Positions 56,885 through 64,000 of a stretch of DNA of 64,000 nt are shown here, one piece after another. The notes beneath the pieces were generated by a model. The model worked only from the letters and a program-made list of their open reading frames with translations. It was not told where the DNA came from and did not search any database. Every line of letters begins with the position of its first letter. Within the stretch, counting starts at the first letter, position 1. The DNA comes from Gilliamella apicola (lineage in GTDB: Bacteria; Pseudomonadota; Gammaproteobacteria; Enterobacterales; Orbaceae), in contig NZ_CP007445.1 of the NCBI RefSeq assembly GCF_000599985.1, positions 2,480,001 to 2,544,000 of the forward strand. The letters run 5' to 3'. Both the position numbers and the translations under genes were made by a program.

Positions 56885-58288
56885 ATGCAAAAATTACATT
56901 ATCAACCAAAAGGGTACTGGGTTGGCGATATAATGCCATTTGGTAAGGATGGTACTTTTTATCTTTATGATCAACGTGATAATCGAAATCCATGCCCATT
57001 TGGAGAACCATTCGGTTGGTCACTTGCAACTACAACTGATTTTGTTAATTACCAAAATCTTGGTGATTCAATAAAAAAAGGTGGTGAACAAGATGTCGAT
57101 CAGTTTATTTATGCCGGTTGTGTGTTTGAGGCAGAAGGTAAAGGGCATGCTTTTTATACTGGTTACAACCGTAATTGGGAAAAAGAAGGAAAAACATCAC
57201 AAGTCTTATTACATGCTTGGAGTGATGATTTTAAAACATGGCATAAATCCTCTGAACTCATAACTTTAACACCTCAAGCTGGTTATGATATTAGTGATTG
57301 GCGCGATCCTTGGGTTATTTGGAACGATGAAAAACAAGAGTACCTATTAATTTTAGGTGCAAGATTGCAAGGTCCTAAAACTGAACAATCAGGCCGAGTT
57401 GTTGCTTTCACTTCAAAAGATCTAAAAAATTGGCAGTTCCAAGGTGATTTTTGGGTGGCAGGTAAATATACCATGATTGAAATGCCAGACTTATTTAAAA
57501 TCGGTGATTGGTGGTATTTGATTTATACCGAATACAGTGATCAAAGTAAAACACGTTACGTAATGAGCCAATCTTTACAAGGTCCATGGATTACGCCTGC
57601 TGACGATGCGTTTGATGGTCGAGCTTACTATGCAGCAAGAACTGCGTTTGATGGTAAACGTCGTATTCTTTTTGGTTGGGTACCAACAAAAGAAGATAAC
57701 GATGATTTAAAAAATTTCCAATGGGCAGGTACCTTTGTTCCTCACGAGGTTTATCAGAGACCAAATCATACTTTGGGAGTAAAAGTCGTTGATAGTTTAT
57801 GGAACTGCTTTACTAATCCAAAAAAAATCGATGATTTTTCGATTAATTCACCTTTCGCACGTCAAGAAAAATTATTAATTGAAAATACAGACCAAACATT
57901 TCGCTTTTCAACCACTGTGAAATTCAGTAAAGGTACTCGTGATTTTTCAATACGTTTAATGAAAGATAAACAAACTGGAGAATCATATGACTTTATTTTT
58001 TCACTTGTCGATAACCGTTTAACTTTTGATAAAACACCTTGTTACCCTTGGTATCGTGTGATGAATAAAGGTTTAGAGCGCCCTATTCATCTTGAGGCTG
58101 ATCGCGAATATAACATACAGATCATTGCTGACGATACAATATTTACTTTATACATTGATGGTACCGCACTCAACGTTCGAGGTTATGATCAATTAGGAAG
58201 TGGATTAGCAATTGCTGTCAGTGATGGAACATTAAGTTGTAAAAATAATACTTTTTCAAATGAAGGATGTTTTCCAGAAAAATGGTAA
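56885..58288 (+). CDS. Atypical GH32-like fructosidase
   Basis: 467 residues, no signal peptide. Five-bladed propeller features of the GH32/GH43 group: VGDIMPF near residue 17 in place of WMNDPNG (nucleophile Asp), WRDPWVIW near 140 (RDP motif) and MIEMPDLF near 200 in place of ECPDLF (acid/base Glu). A C-terminal beta-sandwich follows (FTLYIDGTALNVRGYD). All three acidic residues are present, so it should be active, but not as a classical invertase. Cytoplasmic cleavage of a sugar brought in by the neighbouring MelB-type symporter is likely. Confidence 0.75.
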   Translation: MQKLHYQPKGYWVGDIMPFGKDGTFYLYDQRDNRNPCPFGEPFGWSLATTTDFVNYQNLGDSIKKGGEQDVDQFIYAGCVFEAEGKGHAFYTGYNRNWEKEGKTSQVLLHAWSDDFKTWHKSSELITLTPQAGYDISDWRDPWVIWNDEKQEYLLILGARLQGPKTEQSGRVVAFTSKDLKNWQFQGDFWVAGKYTMIEMPDLFKIGDWWYLIYTEYSDQSKTRYVMSQSLQGPWITPADDAFDGRAYYAARTAFDGKRRILFGWVPTKEDNDDLKNFQWAGTFVPHEVYQRPNHTLGVKVVDSLWNCFTNPKKIDDFSINSPFARQEKLLIENTDQTFRFSTTVKFSKGTRDFSIRLMKDKQTGESYDFIFSLVDNRLTFDKTPCYPWYRVMNKGLERPIHLEADREYNIQIIADDTIFTLYIDGTALNVRGYDQLGSGLAIAVSDGTLSCKNNTFSNEGCFPEKW

Positions 58289-58337
58289 TAGCACTTATCA
58301 GACCGTTTAACTATCAAGTTAGATGATCAACATTATT

Positions 58338-58370
58338 AAGGCTTTTATCATTAAACAGGATCAAAGCCTT
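58338..58370 (+). promoter_or_regulatory. Hairpin between the GH32-like and MelB-type genes
   Basis: Arms AAGGCTTTTATC (58338-58349) and GATCAAAGCCTT (58359-58370) pair at 11 of 12 positions with a 9-base loop. T's are few, so partial termination or mRNA processing is more likely than a full stop. Confidence 0.6.
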
Positions 58371-58431
58371 GATTTAGATAAGCGACTATCACCAGTAATC
58401 TTAACTTGGAAACTTCTCTGGAGATATCATA

Positions 58432-59820
58432 ATGAATACAACAGTAACGGATAATAATGGTCAAATGCCTGACCATGACATCTCATTTAAAGAAAAACTT
58501 GCCTATGGATTAGGAGACTTTGCAACAGGGTTCTCGGGTGTTACCGTTGGAACTTTCGCACTTTACTACTATACCGATATTGTGGGAGTTTCGGCGACTT
58601 TATTAGGTGCAGTGCTACTATTTTCACGTGTTTTTGATGCCGTGATTAATGTGGTTATGGGCTATATTGTTGATAGAACTAAAAGTAAACATGGTAAAGC
58701 TCGGGCATGGATCTTATGGTCGACAATTCCATTTGGTCTATCATTGATAATGGTGTTTAGTGCACCAGAAAATTGGAGTGAATTTGCATTATTAATTTTT
58801 GCCGCTATCACACTTAACATACATTGGATTATTTATACCTCTAGTAATATACCCTATGGTACGCTTGCTGCATTAATGACTCAAAATTCTTACCAACGTA
58901 GCCGCTTGAACACATATCGTATGCTTTGCTATTTTGCAAGCATGTTAATTATTCCTTATATTACTTTACCTTTAGTCAATTTTTTTGGTGGAGGTGAACG
59001 CGGTTGGCAGTTTACTATGATAATTTATGCTGCAATTTTAATTATCACATTCTTTTATACTTTTTTTAATACTAAAGAACGTATCAAACCAATTAACCAA
59101 TTTAATTACAATGCACCATCAATTGGCGTTTCATTAAAAACTCTACTTGCTAATAAATATTGGGTAACGATGTTTTTTACTATGTTAGTAAGTTTTAGTA
59201 TCCTAGGACTTATCAATGGTGTTGGTGTTTACTATGCAAAATATCTATTAGCCGATAGTCAACTTATCGGTTTAATCAATATGGCTTTTGCTTTACCGTT
59301 AGTTATTGTATTAATGTGTTCAGCTTATATTTTAAAAATCATGAGTCGCTTGACATTTATCATTGTTGGTATGGCCACAATTATATTAGGAAGCATCATC
59401 ATGGCAGTTGCTCCTCATGATACTTATGTTGCAATAATAGGAACAATACTACGTGGTGTTGGTTTTGCTCCGATTATGGGAAATGCATATTCTATGTTAG
59501 CCAACACTATTGATTATGGTGAATGGAAATTTGGCATCAGAAATGATGGATTAGTCTATAGTGGAGGAAGTTTCAGTGCCATATTAGGAAGTGGTATCGC
59601 TTCCGGAGGCATTGGTTGGGTATTAGGTATGGCAGGTTACATTGCTACCGATGTTGCTAATCAACCAGAAAGCGTACTAACGACCCTACAAATATTGTTT
59701 ATTTATTCACCTTTAGTACTAAGCGCTATCACTATTATATTATTGCGCTTTTATACTTTAGAAAAAATTTATCCTGATATCATCAAAGAGCTAGCACAAA
59801 GAACGCACAACATTTATTAA
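58432..59820 (+). CDS. GPH-family (MelB-type) sugar:cation symporter
   Basis: 462 residues, twelve hydrophobic segments. KLAYGLGDFATGF, FDAVINVVMGYIVDRTKSKHGKARAW and NIPYGTLAALMT are hallmarks of the glycoside-pentoside-hexuronide symporters; the Asp residues in the second and fourth segments (FDAV, VDRT) are the MelB cation site. Imports the substrate of the GH32-like enzyme 144 bases upstream. Confidence 0.88.
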   Translation: MNTTVTDNNGQMPDHDISFKEKLAYGLGDFATGFSGVTVGTFALYYYTDIVGVSATLLGAVLLFSRVFDAVINVVMGYIVDRTKSKHGKARAWILWSTIPFGLSLIMVFSAPENWSEFALLIFAAITLNIHWIIYTSSNIPYGTLAALMTQNSYQRSRLNTYRMLCYFASMLIIPYITLPLVNFFGGGERGWQFTMIIYAAILIITFFYTFFNTKERIKPINQFNYNAPSIGVSLKTLLANKYWVTMFFTMLVSFSILGLINGVGVYYAKYLLADSQLIGLINMAFALPLVIVLMCSAYILKIMSRLTFIIVGMATIILGSIIMAVAPHDTYVAIIGTILRGVGFAPIMGNAYSMLANTIDYGEWKFGIRNDGLVYSGGSFSAILGSGIASGGIGWVLGMAGYIATDVANQPESVLTTLQILFIYSPLVLSAITIILLRFYTLEKIYPDIIKELAQRTHNIY

Positions 59821-59831
59821 TCAACTTAAAC

Positions 59832-59862
59832 GAGGGATTAATAATTTCATTATTATTCCCTC
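59832..59862 (+). terminator. Terminator of the MelB-type gene
   Basis: 14-base arms GAGGGATTAATAAT/ATTATTATTCCCTC pair with one T/T mismatch, loop TTC, 11 bases after the stop. No strong T run follows. Confidence 0.65.
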
Positions 59863-60058
59863 TATCACAAAAAAATAACGACTTGAATTAATAACTGCTT
59901 CAACGCAACTATATTTTTAATATCATTATATATCGAGGTAGTTTCAAAAAATACTGATATAAAATCGCAAAAGAATACAGTTGATAATAATACTTTTTTG
60001 AAAGATGAAAAAAGCAATAACAGGACTTATGGCAAGTAAAGTTAACTTATATCACATC

Positions 60059-60087
60059 TTGTATTAGATTTTGAATTCACTTATAAT
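60059..60087 (+). promoter_or_regulatory. ssrA promoter
   Basis: TTGTAT (60059-60064), 17-bp spacer, TATAAT (60082-60087). The start would be about 28 bases before the mature tmRNA 5' end, which fits a short leader removed by RNase P. The preceding 59863-60058 shows nothing else. Confidence 0.75.
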
Positions 60088-60121
60088 ATATCGATACTAT
60101 ATTAAGTTACAAATCACAATT

Positions 60122-60486
60122 GGGGCTGATTCTGGATTCGACGGGATTTGCGAAACCCAAGGTGCATGCCGAGGTGCGGTAGGCCTCGTAAATAAACCGC
60201 AAAAAAATAGTCGCAAACGACGAAAACTACGCACTAGCAGCTTAATAACCTGCATAGAGCCTTCTCTCCCCAGCCTCCGCTCGTAGGACGGGGATCAAGA
60301 GGAGTCAAACCCAAACGAGATCGTGTTGAAGCCTTGCTTGGGGTGGAAGCATTAAATTTAATCAAGCTAGTTTATCAGTGGTGTGTTTGTCCACAGCGGG
60401 TAAGCGAAACTTAAAGACAAACTACGCATGTAGTACCAAGGATGTAGAGATTTCGGACGCGGGTTCAACTCCCGCCAGCTCCACCA
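60122..60486 (+). ncRNA. ssrA: Transfer-messenger RNA (tmRNA)
   Basis: 365 bases. The 5' end GGGGCTGATTCTGGATTCGA and 3' end GGTTCAACTCCCGCC...CCACCA form the tRNA-like domain. The tag frame at 60213-60242 (GCA AAC GAC GAA AAC ...) encodes ANDENYALAA followed by TAATAA, the same tag as E. coli in the forms known from Enterobacterales. Four-pseudoknot layout is implied by length. It rescues stalled ribosomes together with SmpB. Its 3' end is a common integration site, and an integrase lies 184 bases downstream. Confidence 0.97.
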
Positions 60487-60546
60487 ATTCACTATTCAGT
60501 AACATTCTTTTAAATCCTTTAAAACACATCAAAATCAATAAACACA

Positions 60547-60570
60547 AGGCTTAAAGCCTATTTTATTATT
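60547..60570 (+). terminator. ssrA terminator
   Basis: A short stem AGGCT-TAA-AGCCT followed by ATTTTATTATT, 60 bases after the CCA end. If the 3' end of ssrA was replaced by integration, this terminator came with the island. Confidence 0.55.
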
Positions 60571-60608
60571 CATTAAGCACCAGTAAGATACATTTACAAC
60601 CAGAATTT

Positions 60609-60662
60609 TTAGGTATATGCTTAGGTATACGAATGCAATATACCTAAAACCCGTATACCTAA
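60609..60662 (+). repeat. Four TTAGGTATA motifs before the integrase gene
   Basis: TTAGGTATA at 60609 and 60621 in direct orientation, and its complement TATACCTAA at 60639 and 60654, so two direct and two inverted copies in 54 bases ending 7 bases before the start codon. Likely protein-binding sites (integrase autoregulation, arm-type att sites or a directionality factor) or an RNA hairpin covering the start. No clear Shine-Dalgarno precedes the ATG. Confidence 0.75.
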
Positions 60663-60669
60663 AATCATT

Positions 60670-61920
60670 ATGGCAAGAAAGACTTTACCATTAACCGACA
60701 CACAAATAAAAGCAGCCAAACCAAGAGATAAGGATTATTCTTTATTTGATGGTGGCGGTATGTATCTTTTAATCAAAGCGAATAACTCTAAGATTTGGCG
60801 TTTTAAGTACACGCGCCCGTATACCAAAAAAGGAGCATTACTTAGCTTTGGTAGTTATCCCGAAGTTTCACTACAACAAGCAAGAAAGCTAAGAGATGAA
60901 GCGCGAGAACTCATTAAACAAGGTATAGATCCTCAAGAACATAAAGCCGAACTAGAACAGCGCAAGCAAGACGAAATAACCAGTACATTTAAAAAGGTAG
61001 CTACTGACTGGTTTAAAGTTAAGAGCAGTAAAGGACTAACTGAAGTTACATTAAAAGGTACTTGGAACTCATTAGAGTTACATATTTTTCCTTACATCGG
61101 GAATAGTTCCATCTTCAAATTAAAGGCAAAGGACTTCATAAAAGTTATGGAGCCATTAAGAGCAAATGGCAAATTAGAAACGATTAAAAGGCTTTGCCAA
61201 CGTATTAATGAAATCATGTTTTATGCTGTGAATATAGGCTTAATTGAGGCTAACCCAGCAGTCAAGATTAAAGATGCATTTGAAAGCCCTACAAAAGGAC
61301 AAATGCCAACAATCAAAGCACAAGAACTACCTGAATTTATGCAGGCTCTTGCTATGGCTAGAATTGAATTACAGACGCGTTGCTTAATTGAATGGCAACT
61401 ATTAACAATGACCCGACCCAATGAAGCTGTAGGGGCAAAATGGCAGGAAATTGACTTTAATAATTGTTTATGGATTATTCCTGCTGAAAAAATGAAGATG
61501 AGAAGAGAACATACTATCACTCTTAATAAGCAAGCTATGGCACTTCTATCAATCATGAAACCTATTAGCGGTCACAGGGAACACATTTTCCCAAGTCTAA
61601 AACCTCCCTTTTCTACTCCCATGAATAGCCAAACAGCGAATATGGCAATTAAGAGAATGGGATATAAAAATAAGTTAGTGGCGCATGGATTAAGAGCTTT
61701 GGCGAGCACAATATTAAACGAGCAAGGCTTTGACCCTAATGTTATTGAGGCAGCCCTTGCTCATGTTGATAGTAATAGCGTTAGACGAGCTTATAACAGA
61801 GCTACTTATTTGGAACAAAGGAGAATCATGTTAGATTGGTGGGGTGATTTTGTAGAGCAAGCCAGTAAAGGTAATGTCTCATTGTCAGGTAGCCGTAATT
61901 TAAAACTTGTTAATCATTAA
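60670..61920 (+). CDS. int: P4-type tyrosine recombinase (integrase) at ssrA
   Basis: 416 residues. N-terminal arm-binding DUF4102 domain (LTDTQIKAAKPRDKDYSLFDGGGMYLL), SAM-like core-binding domain, and a catalytic domain with Arg in TMTRPNEAVGAKW, HGLRALAST, ALAHVDSN and the nucleophile Tyr in AYNRATYLEQRR. Prophage CP4-57/P4 type, which typically integrates at tRNA or tmRNA 3' ends. Placed just after ssrA, it marks the left end of an integrated island. Confidence 0.93.
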   Translation: MARKTLPLTDTQIKAAKPRDKDYSLFDGGGMYLLIKANNSKIWRFKYTRPYTKKGALLSFGSYPEVSLQQARKLRDEARELIKQGIDPQEHKAELEQRKQDEITSTFKKVATDWFKVKSSKGLTEVTLKGTWNSLELHIFPYIGNSSIFKLKAKDFIKVMEPLRANGKLETIKRLCQRINEIMFYAVNIGLIEANPAVKIKDAFESPTKGQMPTIKAQELPEFMQALAMARIELQTRCLIEWQLLTMTRPNEAVGAKWQEIDFNNCLWIIPAEKMKMRREHTITLNKQAMALLSIMKPISGHREHIFPSLKPPFSTPMNSQTANMAIKRMGYKNKLVAHGLRALASTILNEQGFDPNVIEAALAHVDSNSVRRAYNRATYLEQRRIMLDWWGDFVEQASKGNVSLSGSRNLKLVNH

Positions 61921-62328
61921 CTCTATCTAGATACCGTCACTCAAATTTGAGTTACTTAACAAATCAACATGTTAGCTGTAACCCTATTTGAGTTATTCAC
62001 TTCAATAACTTCATATTAAGCCTTATATCTGAGGGCGCTTTTTCAAATGTTACCCTTTACCTATACATAATCTTAAACTTTTAATTTAAAATATATCACA
62101 TAACTATACATACTATACATAAACATAAAAAACTTGTTATATATTAATATATTATACTATGTATGCTTATTTTTTAAGTGTTCATAAGTATTCATAACTA
62201 TACATACATATATTCCTTTTAGATCACATATATAACAATATGATTTATATTAATATTATGGATAACCTCAATATTCAATTTGTTAATAATCAATATGTTA
62301 TTATTTTGCTTGATCATTGGGTAGCTGA

Positions 62329-62429
62329 ATGGTGATTTCCACCATACAGGTATTAAATTTGTAATCTGCTGAAAAGCTAGCAGGTTTATTACATTGGCTT
62401 GAGTTCCTCAACCATAGATATTTATGGTT
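62329..62429 (+). other. Three consecutive stem-loops
   Basis: ATGGTG/CACCAT (62329-62345), CTGCT/AGCAG (62366-62383) and AACCATA/TATGGTT (62410-62429) follow one another within 101 bases in gene-free sequence. Each is short; together they suggest a structured RNA, but no known class is recognised. Confidence 0.35.
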
Positions 62430-62634
62430 ACTCATTTAGTAATAACGGTCAAAAAAACTAAAAAAATCGGGTTAGCGCTGGAATGAATGGGTACGGGTGA
62501 TTTTTAGGATGCTTCGTTATGAACTTTTGACCCGCCCTCCCAGCTATAAGGATTGTCACTGTACGAAAAGAAACCAATATTTATAAGCTGTAAAGATTTT
62601 ATTGATATCACTATGGGTGAAAAAAGCACCAAAA

Positions 62635-62736
62635 AGCCCTGTTATAAAGTTATTTTTAAAAATCTTCTTTTGGCTAGGTTATAGTTTCTTGAGTCCATAA
62701 AAACAGGGCTCAATTTTGCGCCCTTTGATTTTATTG
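62635..62736 (+). promoter_or_regulatory. Mutually exclusive stems, attenuator-like
   Basis: AGCCCTGTT (62635-62643) is complementary to AACAGGGCT (62702-62710). The same AGGGC (62705-62709) can instead pair with GCCCT (62720-62724), which is followed by TTTGATTTTATT. One fold would exclude the other, as in terminator/antiterminator switches. No leader peptide or ligand-binding class is recognised. Confidence 0.35.
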
Positions 62737-63046
62737 ATAAAAATGCAATTGATTAGCTGAAAAGGTATTATTCTCCTTCCTCCATTGGAGGATTTAACCG
62801 CCTGACAAGCAAAGAGCATAAACCTGTTACCTGCTCAACTTTTAGATGCTCAAATTGAGCCACTTCCTATAGAATTTAAATATCCGAAAATCCATTTAAT
62901 ATATAATCACTAGCACTTATAGAGGTATCCAAACAAGTATCCAGCAAAAAAGGTATTTAATAAATGGATACCAATTTAATCATAAAAGACAGTTAACAAG
63001 TTAGCGCACTCCAAGAGTGCACTTAATAGATACGTACTAACTATAG

Positions 63047-63238
63047 TTATATATCTTTAGTTTAGCTAATGCGAAATCTGATGAATTGGTACGCACTAAA
63101 GAGGTACGCACAAAAGTACGCACGGAAAACGTATTATCAGAAAGGGTATTAATTGAAGCTAACACCAAAGTAATTACTACTGTTCGCTTCCATAGAAAAA
63201 TGGAAGCCATTAATAGTGTTCCATCCAAGATACGCTAA
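63047..63238 (+). pseudogene. Short open frame with in-phase GTACGCAC repeats, possibly a gene remnant
   Basis: 63 codons open between stops, without a good start codon or RBS (TTG 63086 is the earliest plausible). The translation contains VRT three times (VRTKEVRTKVRTE), from GTACGCAC at 63089, 63104 and 63116; both spacings are multiples of three. The rest (RVLIEANTKVITTVRFHRK) reads like ordinary protein. Could be the end of a decayed island gene; no family recognised. Confidence 0.3.
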
Positions 63239-63385
63239 TAGCGTTTTCCGAAAATATCAATAATTTAACTTAATTAAGATAATAAAACTTACACTATTTA
63301 ACACAAAAAATCAGATTAATATAGCTAATTTGTATAAACTATATACATATTCACAGTGGCTATAACGATAATGTGAGGGTGTAAT

Positions 63386-64000
63386 ATGACCAAGCAAGTA
63401 GCTGTTTTGGGTGATGCAACCAATTATGGCGGTAGGATTATCACAGCGTCAGGAAACGGTTATTGTGGTATGGATGGTGTTGCTCTATTAGGTGATTTGG
63501 TTTCCTGTCCTAAATGCAATAGCACAGGCAGAATTATAGAGGGAGCAGACAACTTTATTATCGATGGTAAACCCGTTGCCTATGATGGCTGTATTGTTGC
63601 GTGTAAATGCACGCCAGTCGGTGGGCATAGAATCATCGCCTTAAATAGCACTATATTTGTCGGGGTTAGTAGTGGCTCTGCCCAATCTAATTCGTTTGCT
63701 GGTAATCAAAAACAATTGAGTTCCGCAAATAATGACGAAAACAATTTAATTAGAATTGATGCACGCCGTCTCTTACAATGTGCTGATGAATTATGCGAAA
63801 AGCACTTATATCATGATGATATTAAGCAAGCATTCAAGCAAGAAGTCGAAGTATTTGCTAATGATATTGTTGAAAAGGTAGACAGTGGCGCTATGACGTA
63901 TGAGCAAGGCGCTGAAAAAATCAAGGAAGAAGAAAAAAGCCTTTTGGAACAATCGGTAACATGGGGGCTTCGTGGTATAGCAATTTTTGGCGGTTTAGCC
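63386..64000 (+). CDS. PAAR-domain protein, N-terminal part (cut by window end)
   Basis: 205 codons from the ATG at 63386 (GAGGG upstream), open to the window edge. Residues 1-95 form a PAAR domain: QVAVLGDATNYGGRIITAS, VALLGDLVSCPKC, IDGKPVAYDG and VGGHRIIALNST, with several cysteines that could bind zinc. PAAR proteins sharpen the tip of the type VI secretion spike and often carry a C-terminal toxin. After a linker there is a charged helical stretch (EQGAEKIKEEEKS) and the start of a hydrophobic segment (LRGIAIFGGLA), as in effectors with membrane-crossing regions. The toxin and any immunity gene would lie beyond 64000. Confidence 0.82.
   Translation, partial: MTKQVAVLGDATNYGGRIITASGNGYCGMDGVALLGDLVSCPKCNSTGRIIEGADNFIIDGKPVAYDGCIVACKCTPVGGHRIIALNSTIFVGVSSGSAQSNSFAGNQKQLSSANNDENNLIRIDARRLLQCADELCEKHLYHDDIKQAFKQEVEVFANDIVEKVDSGAMTYEQGAEKIKEEEKSLLEQSVTWGLRGIAIFGGLA

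Larger units (their letters stand above)
61921..63385. other. 1.46-kb island segment with almost no coding capacity
   Basis: No open frame over about 60 codons with a credible start. It contains CTATACATA-type AT repeats (62095-62215), three small stem-loops in a row (62329-62429), two mutually exclusive stems (62635-62724), a CCTCC/GGAGG hairpin near 62778 and a short frame with repeats (63047-63238). Sequence is less AT-rich at 62460-62560. It may be decayed genes or non-coding RNA. Confidence 0.5.

Noticed and set aside
60071..60286. 71-codon open frame across the tmRNA
   Set aside because: It overlaps the ssrA promoter and tmRNA; the only translated part expected is the tag peptide, in its own frame.
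62095..62215. CTATACATA/TATACATA repeats as a CRISPR array or origin iterons
   Set aside because: Units are irregular in length and spacing and simply AT-rich; no cas or rep gene is present.
62528..62548. CCCGCC...CCAGCT stretch resembling the tmRNA 3' end (possible att copy)
   Set aside because: The order and spacing of matched bases differ from the ssrA end and there is no continuous match long enough for an attachment core.
1..64000. CRISPR arrays, insertion sequences, tRNA and rRNA genes
   Set aside because: None could be found by reading; the only tRNA-like structure is the tmRNA acceptor domain and the only recombinase is the ssrA integrase.

Overview
The window is AT-rich, tightly packed gammaproteobacterial chromosome. 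SecA, SecM, SmpB, RatA/RnfH, Zur, RarA, LolA, NrdAB, GlnD and a tmRNA with the tag ANDENYALAA are all close to their enterobacterial counterparts. The low GC, the many sugar and pectin functions and the PAAR protein together fit the Orbaceae (Gilliamella-like insect gut symbionts). That placement is inference; no rRNA gene is present to confirm it.

Layout. 1-975 is the 3' part of a copper-binding multicopper oxidase. 1151-8546 is a DeoR-type regulator facing an eight-gene operon: RpiB-like isomerase, galactitol-family PTS IIC-IIB-IIA, a second IIB-IIC pair, a pentulose/hexulose-phosphate epimerase, an SDR dehydrogenase and a phosphohexuloisomerase. It is driven by a clear CRP-type promoter. 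8768-13042 holds secM-secA, mutT and a DUF4177 gene lying between 46-bp inverted repeats. 13191-15626 holds ratA-rnfH-zur-DMT-DMT opposite smpB.

15662-34233 is a carbohydrate block. It begins with a LacI regulator/GH172/LacY-type permease module for fructosides. An L-galactonate-type set follows (MFS transporter, double-HTH GntR regulator, UxaB, LgoD-like dehydrogenase, UxaA). Facing it is a galacturonate operon (ExuT, UxaC, a second UxaB and UxaA, GH28 polygalacturonase) with ExuR divergent. Both routes end at 2-keto-3-deoxygluconate; kdgK and kdgA are not in the window.

34792-54996 is mostly housekeeping (lolA, rarA, nrdAB with paired NrdR boxes, glnD, an AEC permease, an HD hydrolase). 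It also has a tandem pair of unrecognised secreted proteins at 37.6-41.1 kb, an mprF-acvB pair for aminoacyl-phosphatidylglycerol synthesis and turnover, and an EamA transporter. 55611-59820 is a LacI regulator opposite an atypical GH32-like enzyme and a MelB-type symporter, with tandem CRP sites.

60122-64000 is the tmRNA gene with a P4-type integrase next to it, then about 1.4 kb with few or no genes but several RNA-like hairpins, then the start of a PAAR-domain (type VI secretion) protein cut by the window edge. This looks like the left end of an ssrA-targeted island.

Intercistronic hairpins are frequent. One perfect 14-bp stem covers the ribosome-binding region of the first uxaB. No CRISPR array, complete insertion sequence, tRNA or rRNA was seen.
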